Below are positions 27,331-35,579 of a stretch of 64,000 nt of DNA, in pieces. The notes beneath the pieces were generated by a model. That model did no database searches and was not told where the DNA came from. It saw nothing but the letters and a program-made list of their open reading frames with translations. The stretch comes from Phycisphaerales bacterium (GTDB lineage Bacteria > Planctomycetota > Phycisphaerae > UBA1845). Each line of letters starts with the position of its first letter. Within the stretch, counting starts at the first letter, position 1. The stretch covers positions 1 through 64,000 of the forward strand of contig JADZBE010000032.1 of assembly GCA_020852275.1 (NCBI GenBank), written 5' to 3'. The position numbers and the translations under genes were made by a program.

Positions 27331-28167
27331 ATGAAAACGCAACTTCTTGCCGGATCGGCGTGCATCGTCGCATTCGCCGCGGCGCCTGCCCGGTCGCATG
27401 ACTTGTGGCTCGAGCCTTCGACGTTCAGCGCGAAGGTGAACGAGCTGATTCACGTGTCGATTCGCGTCGGCGAGCATTTCAAGGGCGAGCCGGTGCCGCG
27501 CGATCCGGCGCGCATCGAGCGCTTCGTCATGCTGGGTCCCGAGGGCGAGCGGCCGGTCGCCGGCAAGGAGGGGGATGAACCGGCGGGCATGACGCGGGCC
27601 GGTCAGGCGGGCGTGCATGCCATCGGCTACGTGACTTACGGCGTGCACCTCGAATTGGAGGCGGAGAAGTTCGAGAGCTACCTGAAGGAGAAGGGATTCG
27701 ATCGCATCATCGAGGAGCGCGCGCGGCTCGGGGAATCGAAGAAGGCCGGCCGCGAGGAGTATTCGCGGAGTGTCAAGTCGCTGGTCCGCGCAGGCGACGC
27801 CGGCGCGGACGGGTTCGACCGCGCGCTGGGGCTGCCGCTGGAACTGGCGCCGGTGCAGAATCCGTTTGCCGTGAAGACGGGCGACAAGATCGCCTTCAAA
27901 CTCCTGCTGAACGGCAAGCCGTTGGCGGGCGCGCTCGTGGACGCGATGTCGAAACGGGGCGAATCGACCACGCCGCCGCAATCGGCGAGAACGGATGAGC
28001 GCGGTGAAGTTGCGTTCACGCTTGGAGAACCGGGAACGTGGCTGCTGTGCGCGGTTCACATGGAGCGATCGACGAGCGAGAAGGCGGAGTGGCGCAGCAC
28101 ATGGACTTCGCTGACGTTCGAGACGTCTGTTCCGTCCGCGACCACAACGCCGCCGTCGCGTGACTGA
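27331..28167 (+). CDS. DUF4198-family periplasmic protein
   Basis: The ATG at 27331 (GGAG 11 bases upstream) gives 278 residues; the frame upstream contains a dispersed repeat. Signal peptide (residues 1-18, ending APARS), then HDLWLEPSTFSAKVNE, the hallmark opening of DUF4198 proteins, where the His next to the cleavage site may bind metal. KTGDKIAFKLLLNGKPLAGALVDA, ARTDERGEVAFTLGEPGTWLL and TSLTFET complete the family pattern, an Ig-like fold. Relatives are linked to nickel or cobalt uptake, but no transporter lies nearby. Confidence 0.82.
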   Translation: MKTQLLAGSACIVAFAAAPARSHDLWLEPSTFSAKVNELIHVSIRVGEHFKGEPVPRDPARIERFVMLGPEGERPVAGKEGDEPAGMTRAGQAGVHAIGYVTYGVHLELEAEKFESYLKEKGFDRIIEERARLGESKKAGREEYSRSVKSLVRAGDAGADGFDRALGLPLELAPVQNPFAVKTGDKIAFKLLLNGKPLAGALVDAMSKRGESTTPPQSARTDERGEVAFTLGEPGTWLLCAVHMERSTSEKAEWRSTWTSLTFETSVPSATTTPPSRD

Positions 28168-28498
28168 GCCGCGACCGCGAGGGAGCAAGTGCCTTCCACC
28201 GAACCCGCGCGTTCTGAAGCCGTGTGCAAGGACTGATTGCAGGCGGGCAGCGCATTCGCATGACATGGCTGCGCGGCAGGCGCTTTCGATCGCGGATCAG
28301 CGGACCTTTTGCAGGGTGCCACTGCTCTGTGAGCAGTGCAGCGTCCCCACGGCCTGGCGAGTTTGCCAGACCGTGCCACCCTGCCGCGTCTCCTCCACGG
28401 GTCCGCTGCTGCGGACCCGTGCCACCCAGAGGCGGACCCGCTCCGCCCGGAGGTGGACCCGTTCCGCCGGCGAGCGAAATCCGTGGATCCGCGGAGCC
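28168..28498. repeat. Intergenic region with GTGCCACC-type palindromes
   Basis: Copies at 28345-28380 (CCACGGCCTGGCGAG...CCGTGCCACC) and 28395-28430 (ACGGGTCCGCTGCTGCGGA with CCGTGCCACC); the second recurs almost unchanged at 30409-30444. No gene was found. Confidence 0.75.
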
Positions 28499-28545
28499 AA
28501 AAATAAAAACACCCCGACCATTCGCGGGTGCGACGGATCGGGGTG
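28499..28545 (-). terminator. Intrinsic terminator of flagellin gene 1
   Basis: On the minus strand CACCCCGA and TCGGGGTG form the stem, with extra pairing inside, followed by a T-rich tract (TTTTTATTTTT). It lies 185 bp after the flagellin stop. Confidence 0.8.
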
Positions 28546-28729
28546 GGTCGGCTTCCTTGCCGGACGTTTCAGTCTGGCGGTGCGGCGCGGGCTTGACCTT
28601 TGCCGGCGGACCGCCAACTCGCCTTTTCTCTGTTGAGGCGGGCGATCGAGGGATCCCGCCGAGGTTCCATTCCTTTCTGTTTGAACTGCTGTGACCGTCG
28701 CCGGATGGCGGTTGCGGCGCTTATGTTCC

Positions 28730-30169
28730 TTATTGCAGCAGCGAGAGCACCTGGCTGGGCAACTGCACGGCCAGTTGCAGGTTCGACTGCGTCGCCTGCG
28801 AGAGAATCTGCGACCGGGTCAGCGCCGCGACCTCGGTGGCGTAGTCGGCGTCCCGGATGGCGGACTCCGACGCGGTGACGTTTTCGAGGGCGACGCCCTG
28901 GCTGGCGATGTTGGTCTCGATGGTGTTGCGCTGCATCGAGCCAAGCCGCCCGCGATACACGGCGATCTGGTTGATGGCCTCGGCGAGGATTTCCTGCGCC
29001 GCGTTGGTGTTGTCGTTGGAAACCTGGTTGGTGTTTCCGGAAGCGAGCGTACGCAGGAAGCCGACGACGCCGTTGCCCAGGTTGCTGGTGGAGACGGAGT
29101 CGAGTCCGAGGCTGACCTGCGCGGCCGGATTGACCTGCGGCCCGAGCTGGAAGGTCGAGCCGCCGCCGGTGATGCTGAACGTCGTGGACGACAGCGCCTG
29201 ACCGAAGGCCTCGGTGAGGTAGATGCGCGCGTCCAGCCCGTTGGCGCGGACGTCGGCGCGAAGTCCGGCGACGGAGGCGACTTGGCCGTTGATGAGGACG
29301 CCGGCATCGACGCCGCGGTCGATCTGGGTTTGCCCGTTGTTGCCGTAGTTGATGAAGTTGCCGGTGATGGGTTTGACGCGAACGAACGCATCGGAGCCGA
29401 AATCCACGGATGTGAGAATGACCGCGCTGACGCCGGGCGCGCCGCCGTTGGCAGGGCTCGAAAGGACGGCGGAAACGCCGGTGACGGCTTTCAGGTCATT
29501 GATGCTGGTGACCACGCTGGCGAGGCTGGTTCCCGAGGCGAAGCTGATGGTGTCCGTGCCGTCGATTCCGCCGATTTCGACGGTGACGGCGCTGGTGGCT
29601 CGCCCGATGAACGCGAGGGTGCCTCGTTCCGCCGACTGCGTCACTTCGACGGCGATGCTGCGTGAACTGCCTTCCGGCACGCGGGCGGAGTAGAGCGAGA
29701 TGTGGGCGAGCGCGTCGGAGTCGGCGGAGGCGGTGGTGTACGCCCGGCTGCCGTCCAGAAGTTTGCTTCCGCCGAAAGAGGCGGTGTTGGCGATGCGATC
29801 GATGCTGCTGAGGATGGAGTCGATTTCGAGCTGGTTGGCGTTGATTTCCTCGTCGGTCAGCGCGCCGCGGTTGGCGATTTCCACGACCAGTCCCTGGACC
29901 TGCTGGAGCAGCGTGGAGACTTCATTCAGCGCGCCCTCGGCCGTGGAAACGACGTTGATGGCGCGTTCGGAATTTTCAATCGCCTGACGGATCGCCCCGA
30001 TCTCATTGCGCAAGGTTTCCGACGCGATCAGTCCCGCGGGGTCGTCCTTGCCGCGGTTGATGCGCAGTCCCGTGCTGAGACGTTCAAGGCGGCTCGTCAG
30101 GTCGCCCTGGTTGACGCGCAGACGACCGATCGCCTGGAGGGCGGGAACGTTCGTATTGATCCGGCTCAT
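28730..30169 (-). CDS. fliC: Flagellin (copy 1)
   Basis: The start at 30169 has GGAGG six bases upstream. The protein has 479 residues. The N-terminal D0/D1 region is typical: MSRINTNVPALQAIGRLRVN, RLSTGLRINRGKDDPAGLIASE, then NVVSTAEGALNEVSTLLQQV. The C-terminal D1/D0 reads NTIETNIASQGVALENVTASESAIRDADYATEVAALTRSQIL and ends SQVLSLLQ. The middle part (about 150-380) is a variable surface domain. A second flagellin gene lies directly upstream on the same strand, with its own terminator between, so the two are probably transcribed separately. No other flagellar gene is in the window. Confidence 0.95.
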   Translation of the reverse strand: MSRINTNVPALQAIGRLRVNQGDLTSRLERLSTGLRINRGKDDPAGLIASETLRNEIGAIRQAIENSERAINVVSTAEGALNEVSTLLQQVQGLVVEIANRGALTDEEINANQLEIDSILSSIDRIANTASFGGSKLLDGSRAYTTASADSDALAHISLYSARVPEGSSRSIAVEVTQSAERGTLAFIGRATSAVTVEIGGIDGTDTISFASGTSLASVVTSINDLKAVTGVSAVLSSPANGGAPGVSAVILTSVDFGSDAFVRVKPITGNFINYGNNGQTQIDRGVDAGVLINGQVASVAGLRADVRANGLDARIYLTEAFGQALSSTTFSITGGGSTFQLGPQVNPAAQVSLGLDSVSTSNLGNGVVGFLRTLASGNTNQVSNDNTNAAQEILAEAINQIAVYRGRLGSMQRNTIETNIASQGVALENVTASESAIRDADYATEVAALTRSQILSQATQSNLQLAVQLPSQVLSLLQ

Positions 30170-30408
30170 CAGAATCCTCCGTGACCACGTCGCGGCCAAA
30201 GTCCCTGCCGCGACGGCGCCGCACCACCTTGTGCGGGTTGCCAATCAAAGCGAGCATCGTCGGGCAAAATGCGGGTCTTTAGTTAGCGGGCGCTGAAGCG
30301 GCGGACCGAGGGCGGTTATCGGACACTTGGCTCGTTTCTCAGCGGGAATGCGGTGAGGATTGCCCCCTGAACACCGCGGCACACCCGGTTCCGGCCGCGT
30401 GTCATCAC

Positions 30409-30444
30409 TCCACGGGTCCGCTGCTGCGGACCCGTGCCACGCGC
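30409..30444. repeat. 'ACGGGTCCGCTGCTGCGGACCCGTGCCACG' palindrome
   Basis: Halves GGGTCCGC and GCGGACCC around a short loop, followed by GTGCCACG. Nearly identical to 28395-28430. Confidence 0.75.
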
Positions 30445-30497
30445 CGCGAAGTGCCATGTTCACGTCACCCCACCGGGGGAGGCGTCCGGGCGGGAAA

Positions 30498-30538
30498 CGA
30501 AAACCGGCGTCGTCGGAAGTTCTTCCGCGACGCCGGTT
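30498..30538 (-). terminator. Intrinsic terminator of flagellin gene 2
   Basis: On the minus strand AACCGGCGTCG and CGACGCCGGTT pair around a loop that can pair further (GGAAG/CTTCC); TTTTCGTTT follows. It lies 48 bp after the flagellin stop. Confidence 0.8.
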
Positions 30539-30585
30539 CGGGGCTTTGATTCTACCGCGCCGGTGGGGCGCGGGATTTCATCTGA

Positions 30586-32058
30586 TTATCCGAGCAAAGC
30601 GAGCACGTTCTGCGGCGCCGCGTTGGCGAGTTGCAGCGTCGCCGTCGCGGAGTTCACGAGGATCTGACTGCGTGTCAGGTTGCTCGTTTCCACCGCGAAA
30701 TCCGCGTCGCGGATGGCGCTCTCCGCCGCGGAGATGTTCTCGAACGCCACGCCCAGCGAGTTCACCGTGGTCTGGAGCGTGTTGCGCTGGAAGGCGCCGA
30801 TGCGCCCTCGCATCGAGGACACCTGTTCGATCGCCGCGCGGACGACGCGCTGGGCCTTGGCGAAGTTGCCCGAAGAGAGGTTGTTCGTCTGCCCCGTGCC
30901 CAGCGTGGACAGGAACCCGACCGTGCTGGCGCCGTTGCCCAGGTTGGCCGTCGAGACCTCGTACAGACCGATGGATTCCTGTCCGGCAAGACCGAGGTCC
31001 GGGGAGATAGCGAACTTGCCGCCGCCGCCGGTAATCTGGAAGGTCGTGGTTCCACCGGCCACCTTCGCGAAGGATTGATCGAGCGTCACGTCAAGAGAAA
31101 CCGAGCCGGCGCGAACCTGAAGCTCCAGACCATCAACGATCGCCGCCGTTCCGTTCACGGTCATCGTTCCGTCCACGCCGTAGCGCTTGGAGGACGTGGA
31201 GCCGTGCACGTTGAACGCATTGGTCGCGTTGGAGTCGATGCGCTCGACGGAGACGAAGGCGCTGTCGCCGTAGGCCACACTGGAGAAAACCACAGCCGAG
31301 GCGCCGGCGCCCACGCTGGAGAGCACGGCGGACACGCCCGTGAGGTCTTTCAGCGCGTTGACGGCGGTCTTGATCGTGGCCTGCGTCGTTCCTGAGACGA
31401 AACTGAGGATTTCGCTGCCGTAGATGCCGCGGACTTGGATGACGACGTCGTCGGTGAGTGAGCCCAAGCCGGTTCCGCCGGCCACGCCGTTGCCCAGGGC
31501 GCTGACATAGGCGTACCGCGACGCGGTGACGACGTTGATGACGACATTGGAGTAGGAGCCGTCGGGGACCTTGGCGGCGTTGACGCGAACGTTGTCGATG
31601 TTCGTCGTGCTGACGCTGGAGGTGGTGAAGTCGAAGTTGCCGTTGAGCAGCTTCTTGCCGCCGAAGGACGTCTGCTCGGAGATGCGGTTGATGGACTGGA
31701 GGATCGCATCGAGCTGGAGCTGGTTGGCGGCGACCTCGTCGTCGCTCAACCCGCCCTCGTTGGCGCTGCGGTCGAGCAGCGACTCGACTTCGAGCAGCAG
31801 GGAGTTGATCTCCTGGAGACCGCCCTCCGCCACCGCCATGATGCTGTCGGCGCGGTTGGCGTTGTCGATCGCCGCGGTGATCGCCCCCTTGGAGGCGCGC
31901 AGGCTCTCCGAGGCGATCAACCCGGCGGGATCGTCCTTGCCGGAGTTGATGCGGAGGCCCGTGCTCAACCGGGTCAGCGCGCGATTGAGCATCGACTGGT
32001 TATTGCTCAGAACGCGCGTGGCGAGAATGGACTGAACGTTCGTATTAATGCGACTCAT
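30586..32058 (-). CDS. fliC: Flagellin (copy 2)
   Basis: The protein has 490 residues, with the start at 32058 behind GGGAGG. It shares MSRINTNV, RLSTGLRIN-GKDDPAGLIASE, QTSFGGKKLLNG and, at the end, NTLQTTVNSLGVAFENISAAESAIRDADFAVETSNLTRSQIL with copy 1, and ends APQNVLALLG. The variable middle differs strongly apart from the segments DLTGVSAVLSS and TTTFQITGGG, so the two are old paralogs. Two flagellins allow mixed or alternative filaments. Confidence 0.95.
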   Translation of the reverse strand: MSRINTNVQSILATRVLSNNQSMLNRALTRLSTGLRINSGKDDPAGLIASESLRASKGAITAAIDNANRADSIMAVAEGGLQEINSLLLEVESLLDRSANEGGLSDDEVAANQLQLDAILQSINRISEQTSFGGKKLLNGNFDFTTSSVSTTNIDNVRVNAAKVPDGSYSNVVINVVTASRYAYVSALGNGVAGGTGLGSLTDDVVIQVRGIYGSEILSFVSGTTQATIKTAVNALKDLTGVSAVLSSVGAGASAVVFSSVAYGDSAFVSVERIDSNATNAFNVHGSTSSKRYGVDGTMTVNGTAAIVDGLELQVRAGSVSLDVTLDQSFAKVAGGTTTFQITGGGGKFAISPDLGLAGQESIGLYEVSTANLGNGASTVGFLSTLGTGQTNNLSSGNFAKAQRVVRAAIEQVSSMRGRIGAFQRNTLQTTVNSLGVAFENISAAESAIRDADFAVETSNLTRSQILVNSATATLQLANAAPQNVLALLG

Positions 32059-32651
32059 CGTGTTTCGTGCCTCCCAAGGGCTACAAAGTCAAAGCACGAA
32101 TCGACTCCGGCGCGCGACCGCTTTAGCGGTGACGGTCGCTGATGCGAGCGCGGCGCCGACCTGCGATCGAGCCGCTGGAAGGCGAATCCCGGCGCCGGAG
32201 TGAAGAGGGCGACGAACGGTCGATGAGCCGCCGATTTTTACCGGACACGCCGCGCCAAAGGCCGATAAGGAACGACCTTTCGAATCGGTAAAATGCAAGC
32301 GCGATCCGCCAAATCGCGGGCGCTATCGGACGCACGGAAGCGCGGAGCCGCCCCGGTCTTCGGCGGCGCACGAGGGCCAGAGTGAAAACGCCCGGCTCAA
32401 GGGCGGGAAACTGAGAGGGGCGAGCCTGAACTTCTCAGGCTCGCCCCTCGAATTGCCACACTCTCAACAGCCCGTGGTGGTAATCAAAACCGGTCACCGG
32501 CTCCGTCACCCCCGTGCAGGCGGGGGTCCGCAGCACCTCTGCAGACCGCTGGCTTCCCGCCTGCGCGGGAATGACGAAGCTGTATTCCCACCTGCGTGGG
32601 AATGACGAGCGCCGCCTTTCGCCACGGACTTCCAACTCTCCCGGCTGCCGG
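32059..32651. other. Intergenic region with hairpin and dispersed repeats
   Basis: A perfect 15-bp hairpin, GAGGGGCGAGCCTGA with its complement, lies at 32415-32449; it could end transcription of the subtilase upstream, although no strong T-run follows. At 32507-32630 lies a block of GGGGGTCCGC and TTCCCGCCTGCGCGGGAATG repeats ending in the same GACGAGCGCCGCC tail as 4379-4424. The flagellin promoter should be near 32060-32300 but I could not fix it. Confidence 0.6.
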
Positions 32652-34763
32652 CTATGGACAGGTCGCCGTCGCGGTGTCGTTGCAGGCCGGCGAGACCAGC
32701 CGCGCCGTCTGCGATCCGCTGAACGGTCCGGCCGCCAGCTTGGCCTTGTCAACCAGCACGCCGGTCTCGAATTCGCTCGTGCCGATGGCAATGCGAATCC
32801 GCTCGCCGTTGTAGCTGGCGTCCACGAACTTGACGACGACCTTTACGGTGCCGTTCTGGTTGCAGGACGCCTTGAGCTTCTTGACCTTGTCGCACGGGCA
32901 GGCTTTGTTGCAGCTTGTGCCGCGACCTTTGAAATCGCCGCCCGCCGCTTCGCAGCCGATCGGCCCGGTGATCTGGCAGTCGTCGTCGGTGACGCAACAC
33001 GCGCCCGGCTCCGGACACTGGGCGGATCCGCAGTCGCCGGAGCTCCAGGACGATCCCTCCCTTCCAGCGCAGTCCGCTTCGAGCATATCCTGGCAGGAGC
33101 CGTCATCCAGGCAGCACGCGCCCGGTTGCGGGCAACTGTACGAGCTGCAATCCGTGCCGTAGTGCCACTGACCGCCGGCGGCGACGCAATCCTGCAGAAA
33201 CAGATACGCGCAGCTTCCGTCGTTGAAGCAGCACGCGCCCTCGGTCGGGTTGCTCCCACCCGCGGCGACGACGGCTTCATACGCGTCCACGCGGCCGAAG
33301 CCGAAGACGTTGTCGTTGCCGGGCGAGCCCAGATCCCGGGCGGTCTGCTCGAGCAGGGTCTTGATCTCGAAGTGCGACAGGCTCGGGTTTGACTCGAGCA
33401 TCAGCGCCACCGCGCCGGCCACGTGAGGCGTCGCCATCGACGTGCCGGAGAGGTCCCAGTAGCCGTTACAGGGATTGTTGCGGCAGGACGTGGTGTTGAC
33501 GCCCGGCGCGGCGATGGACGGCTTGATGCAGCCCGGCGGATGCGGGCAGTCGCGCCACGGATCCACGTTCTGCCAGGTCACCGGTCCGCAGCTCGTGAAG
33601 GAGGCCTGGTTGTCGCCGCAGTCGGTGGCGCCGACGGTCAGCACGGACGGAACGTCGCCGGGCGTGCGGACGTTGTCCGGCGGGGCGCCGCATCCCTCGT
33701 TGCCCGCGGCGTACACGACCACCAGCCCCGCCGCGATGGTGTTTTCGCAGACCTCGCGCCACGTGCGCCGGTCAGGGTTCATCGAGTGCGGCCAGCCGAG
33801 GCTCGCGGACGTGACGTGCGCGCCGTTGTCCACGGCGTACTGCTCGGAGAGCCAGACGGACAGTTCGCCGGAGAAGCTGTTCCAGAACTTCGTGGTCATG
33901 ATCTGGACATTCGGCGCCATGCCGGTGACCGTGCCCCCCGCGCCGTCGCCGCCCACGGTGCCGGCGGTGTGGGTTCCGTGCCCGTTGTAGTCGTTGATGT
34001 CCGGGCTGCTGCCGTTGTTCTCGAAGCTCCAGCCGTGGATGTCGTCGATGAAGCCGTTGCCGTCGTCGTCAATGTTGTTGCCGGCGATTTCGCCGGGGTT
34101 GGTCCAGATCTGGTTGCGCAGGTCCGGATGGTCGATGCACGTGCCGGTGTCGATCATGGCGACGACGATGTTGGCGCCCGTGATGCCCAGCTCGCCCCAG
34201 ACGCGCGGCGCCTGCATGAGCGCCACGCCGCACTCGGTGGCCAGCACGGGGTTCTCGCCTTCGGTCGGCGGCTCGACGGGCAGGACGTCCGTGCCCACGG
34301 GACGGTCGTAGTTCAGATAGGCCACGTCCTCGCGCGCGGCGATCGCGTAGGCCATGTCGCGTGTCATCTTCGCGCCGACGACGTTAACGATCCACAGCGA
34401 GTGCAGGTATTCGCCGCTGACCTCGCCGCGGCCCTGCCCCTTGATCAGATCATCCAGCACGCCGCCCTGCGTGCGCCTGGCGACGGATTTCAGCGCGTCG
34501 ATCACCGCCGCGCGCCGCGCGGACTTGTCGCGGATTTCCCCCAGACCGTCGATGGCTTCCCGCGACGCCTGCTCCTTCATGATGATGGTGATCGGAATCA
34601 TCTCGTCCGGCGCGGCGTTGAGCAGCACCGACGCGAGGTCCGCGCGCAGCTTGTTCGAGACGTCCGTCGGGACAAGCTGCTGCGACACATTGGCCGCCCA
34701 CGCGGTCGCGCCGAGCGCCAGGCAGACGCCGGCCACCCACCTTGAACTCCTGGATCGAAACAT
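32652..34763 (-). CDS. Secreted subtilisin-like serine protease with Cys-rich tandem repeats
   Basis: The start at 34763 has AAGGGG upstream; the frame stays open to 35444 without conserved sequence. The protein has 703 residues. Signal peptide (1-24). Propeptide-like domain with PITIIMKEQ (55-170). Peptidase triad: Asp205 (AMIDTGTC), His262 (YNGHGTHTAG) and Ser442 (LSGTSMATPHVAG). Residues 508-622 hold three Cys-rich repeats, each beginning GACC, then DGSC or DDDC, then DC or GC, then a Gly-rich turn and a final Cys before the next repeat. The end (623-703) is the same C-terminal module as in the subtilase at 13669-15303, with CDKVKKLKASC against CDQINKFKASC. Probably a large cell-surface protease. 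Confidence 0.9.
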   Translation of the reverse strand: MFRSRSSRWVAGVCLALGATAWAANVSQQLVPTDVSNKLRADLASVLLNAAPDEMIPITIIMKEQASREAIDGLGEIRDKSARRAAVIDALKSVARRTQGGVLDDLIKGQGRGEVSGEYLHSLWIVNVVGAKMTRDMAYAIAAREDVAYLNYDRPVGTDVLPVEPPTEGENPVLATECGVALMQAPRVWGELGITGANIVVAMIDTGTCIDHPDLRNQIWTNPGEIAGNNIDDDGNGFIDDIHGWSFENNGSSPDINDYNGHGTHTAGTVGGDGAGGTVTGMAPNVQIMTTKFWNSFSGELSVWLSEQYAVDNGAHVTSASLGWPHSMNPDRRTWREVCENTIAAGLVVVYAAGNEGCGAPPDNVRTPGDVPSVLTVGATDCGDNQASFTSCGPVTWQNVDPWRDCPHPPGCIKPSIAAPGVNTTSCRNNPCNGYWDLSGTSMATPHVAGAVALMLESNPSLSHFEIKTLLEQTARDLGSPGNDNVFGFGRVDAYEAVVAAGGSNPTEGACCFNDGSCAYLFLQDCVAAGGQWHYGTDCSSYSCPQPGACCLDDGSCQDMLEADCAGREGSSWSSGDCGSAQCPEPGACCVTDDDCQITGPIGCEAAGGDFKGRGTSCNKACPCDKVKKLKASCNQNGTVKVVVKFVDASYNGERIRIAIGTSEFETGVLVDKAKLAAGPFSGSQTARLVSPACNDTATATCP

Positions 34764-35512
34764 AATTCCCCTTTCCAAGATGCCCCCTGATGCAAAACTC
34801 CAACACCCTCCGCGCGAAGGCGCGGCGCGGGCGTTACGCAGCGGATGACGATTGACGCGCTGGATTTGGGCCGCGCGCACGAAACCCCCGGTGCTGAAAT
34901 GGGCGCGCACCAAGCACGGCGCGGCCACCCGGCGCGCAAGAATGTGCTCGCCCCGGGCGCGGGGATGCGCTCGCCGGCGGCCGATCGCCCCGGGACGTGG
35001 CGCGGCGGCGGCCAAATTCGGCGGCGAAACCATGCCGGGCGATACCAGGCACGTCAGACCTCCCTCCTGAGAACGAATTATAGCCGGACCCACCGCGACC
35101 CCCAACTGGGATTCCACGCACGGTAACCCGGCTCGGGCGACGGCCGCCCCGCTTCGCGCCCGGCAAAGATGAGGGGTCGAATCACGGTGGGAGGGAGGGC
35201 GCCTTTCTGAAGCACAAAGCGGGAGGGCGCGGGTCGGCGAAGCGGTCCCGTGGAGCGCACGACCGTGCCGAAGTTGCCCACGCGGCACGCCCGGGCGGGG
35301 ACGCGGCGCCAATCCACCCTCATTCCATGCCGGAATGCGCTGGCCCGGCCTCCCTCCGTCAGCGCAACCGCAATCCGGGTCAGCTTGCGTATACCACCCT
35401 GGATTTGAGCCCGGGAACGCGGTTGCCCGTCCCCGTTCCTCCAAGGCTCGACAAAGGATTCACGGGAGAATGCGGTAGCCCCGACCCCATCCTCCCGCAC
35501 CCTTGGCGCGGC
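34764..35512. other. Intergenic region between divergent genes, 749 bp, no gene supported
   Basis: Both strands have long open frames because of high GC, but none has a recognisable domain or ribosome site. A tRNA-like string near 35400-35445 does not fold. Confidence 0.45.
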
Positions 35513-35541
35513 TTGACTTCCCCTTGTATTCGGTATATGTT
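35513..35541 (+). promoter_or_regulatory. Putative sigma-70 promoter
   Basis: TTGACT at 35513-35518 and TATGTT at 35536-35541, spacing 17 bp (TATATG with 15 bp is the alternative). It stands 39 bp before the GTG start at 35580. Confidence 0.6.
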
Positions 35542-35579
35542 AGGTATCCTTGGATCCACTTCATCGAAAGGAGGGCCCT

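Noticed and set aside
28691..29665. Long plus-strand frames antisense to the flagellin genes
   Set aside because: They are shadows of the minus-strand flagellins, which are unmistakable in sequence.
30170..32330. Sigma-28 type promoters upstream of both flagellins (TAAA and CGAC boxes)
   Set aside because: Boxes exist on the minus strand but their spacing is two to three bases shorter than the consensus and differs between the two genes, so I do not claim them.
32652..35444. Longer N-terminus of the second subtilase
   Set aside because: The extra 227 residues are Arg/Pro/Ala-rich without conservation; the signal peptide begins at the Met encoded at 34763.
35390..35450. tRNA-like string with GATTTGAGCCCGGGAAC and CGTTCCTCCA
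   Set aside because: No 5' acceptor strand matching the 3' end lies 70-90 bases upstream, and the T-stem has a mismatch. No cloverleaf can be drawn.
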